From positions 62,001 through 126,000 of the forward strand of contig NZ_JAUYGD010000066.1 in the NCBI RefSeq assembly GCF_030690725.1: DNA of 64,000 nt, read 5' to 3'. This DNA comes from Pseudomonas sp. (GTDB lineage: Bacteria > Pseudomonadota > Gammaproteobacteria > Pseudomonadales > Pseudomonadaceae). Shown here one piece after another: positions 63,447-64,000 of this stretch (the first letter of the stretch is position 1; every line of letters begins with the position of its first letter). The position numbers and the translations under genes were made by a program. Below the pieces are notes generated by a model. The model did not search any database. It saw only the letters and a program-made list of their open reading frames with translations, and had not been told where the DNA came from.

Positions 63447-64000
63447 CTAACCCGGCTGCCCATCCACCCGCGCGGTGCAAAACATCACCGCGTAGTGCCG
63501 TACAAACAAAGCAAAGGCCACGATCCACAGCAGACTGGACAGGCCCAACCCCGTTGCCGGCGCAAATGGCACCAGCAGCACCCGCGCCACAACCGCCAGC
63601 TGCAGACTGGCAAACGCCCAGCCCATCGCGACCGGCGGCTGCAACGGCCGCCCTGTATGCCCGAGGCTGACCCGCGCCAGCATCGCCAGAATCACCCCGC
63701 CGACCGTACCCAGCGCCAGAGCGTGGTAGGCCAGACTGGCGTTATGCAGCCAGCCGAGATGCCAGGCCGCCAGGGCCAGTATGGCCAGCGGCAACCAGGC
63801 GTAGGCCAGGTGCAACGACCAGAGCAGTGGCACCCGCCAGATCCCAGCGTCGTACCAGTGCCACAGGCGCAAACCATGCAGCGCAGCCAGGGCCAGCAAC
63901 AGCGGCAGCATCCATAGCGACGACTGCATGGCAAAGCCGCTGGCAAACAGCAGCGCCAGGCTTAGCGACAACAACAGCACCAGCAGATCCAGGCGCGGCC
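63447..64000 (-). CDS. NnrS family heme-copper membrane protein (5' end outside window)
   Basis: C-terminal part of a polytopic membrane protein; the frame is open through the right edge. The pieces WLHNASLAYHALALGTVGGVILAMLARVSLGHTGR and the closing RHYAVMFCTARVDG fit NnrS, a membrane protein linked to nitric-oxide stress and denitrification. It converges with gcdG with a 6-bp gap. Confidence 0.85.
   Translation of the reverse strand, partial: PRLDLLVLLLSLSLALLFASGFAMQSSLWMLPLLLALAALHGLRLWHWYDAGIWRVPLLWSLHLAYAWLPLAILALAAWHLGWLHNASLAYHALALGTVGGVILAMLARVSLGHTGRPLQPPVAMGWAFASLQLAVVARVLLVPFAPATGLGLSSLLWIVAFALFVRHYAVMFCTARVDGQPG

Overview
The window is a GC-rich chromosomal segment of a Pseudomonas species. 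Gene content and order match the region around the replication origin of known pseudomonads. Recognisable runs are algB-kinB-ampDh2-marC-like-dgcP-endonuclease-dsbA-cc4-c5-engB-ersA-polA-thrB-znuA/zur-znuCB-lipoprotein-metNIQ, then sco-ctaB-ctaA-SURF1-coxC-ctaG-coxA-coxB, then a beta carbonic anhydrase, the pnt operon and gcdR/gcdH/gcdG. From memory, metNIQ directly followed by the cox assembly genes is the P. putida-like order. In P. aeruginosa these two blocks lie on opposite sides of the origin, with nrdJab between thrB and znuA; nrdJab is absent here. No tRNA, rRNA, prophage, insertion sequence or CRISPR array was seen.

Layout. 1-4.6 kb: a TAXI-type TRAP transporter (permease cut by the left edge, plus receptor), an AraC regulator and a small orphan Imm32-like gene. 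4.7-8.6 kb: NAD-dependent epimerase, VOC protein, DUF5924/DUF2914 membrane protein and a fused SpmA-SpmB-like membrane protein. 8.6-12.6 kb: an accessory-looking module of an exosortase and an adjacent VIT/VWA protein with a PEP-CTERM tail, bracketed by inverted copies of one intergenic repeat. 12.6-14.7 kb: envelope/stress genes (Ivy-type lysozyme inhibitor, DUF1328, PA2169-family four-helix protein, triple-BON protein). 14.9-23.9 kb: AlgB/KinB, AmpDh2 amidase, MarC-like protein, DASH cryptochrome, diguanylate cyclase DgcP and an endonuclease-fold protein. 24-31 kb: DsbA with an unusual CGHC active site, cytochromes c4 and c5, EngB, the ErsA small RNA with its AlgU promoter, PolA, a DUF2782 protein and ThrB. 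31-38 kb: zinc uptake (Zur/ZnuABC) and methionine uptake (MetNIQ). 38-49 kb: LysR regulator, VOC protein and the aa3-type cytochrome c oxidase with its assembly factors. 49-56 kb: carbonic anhydrase, a LexA-boxed radical SAM gene, AEC transporter, GFA protein, a DUF4105/HEXXH protein with two DUF2388 proteins, and two DUF1127 paralogues. 56-64 kb: transhydrogenase PntAA/AB/B, glutarate catabolism (GcdR/GcdH/GcdG) and the end of an NnrS-like gene.

Themes. Envelope stress and alginate control recur: AlgB/KinB, ErsA with an AlgU promoter, AmpDh2, Ivy, BON and DsbA. Metal handling (Zur box, ZnuABC with His-rich ZnuA and ZnuC) and respiratory copper/heme assembly (Sco, Cox11, CtaA/B, SURF1) form two further blocks. 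The least explained parts are the exosortase/VIT-VWA pair and the DUF4105-DUF2388 cluster. Assignments come from reading translations and motifs against remembered families; no database search was run.
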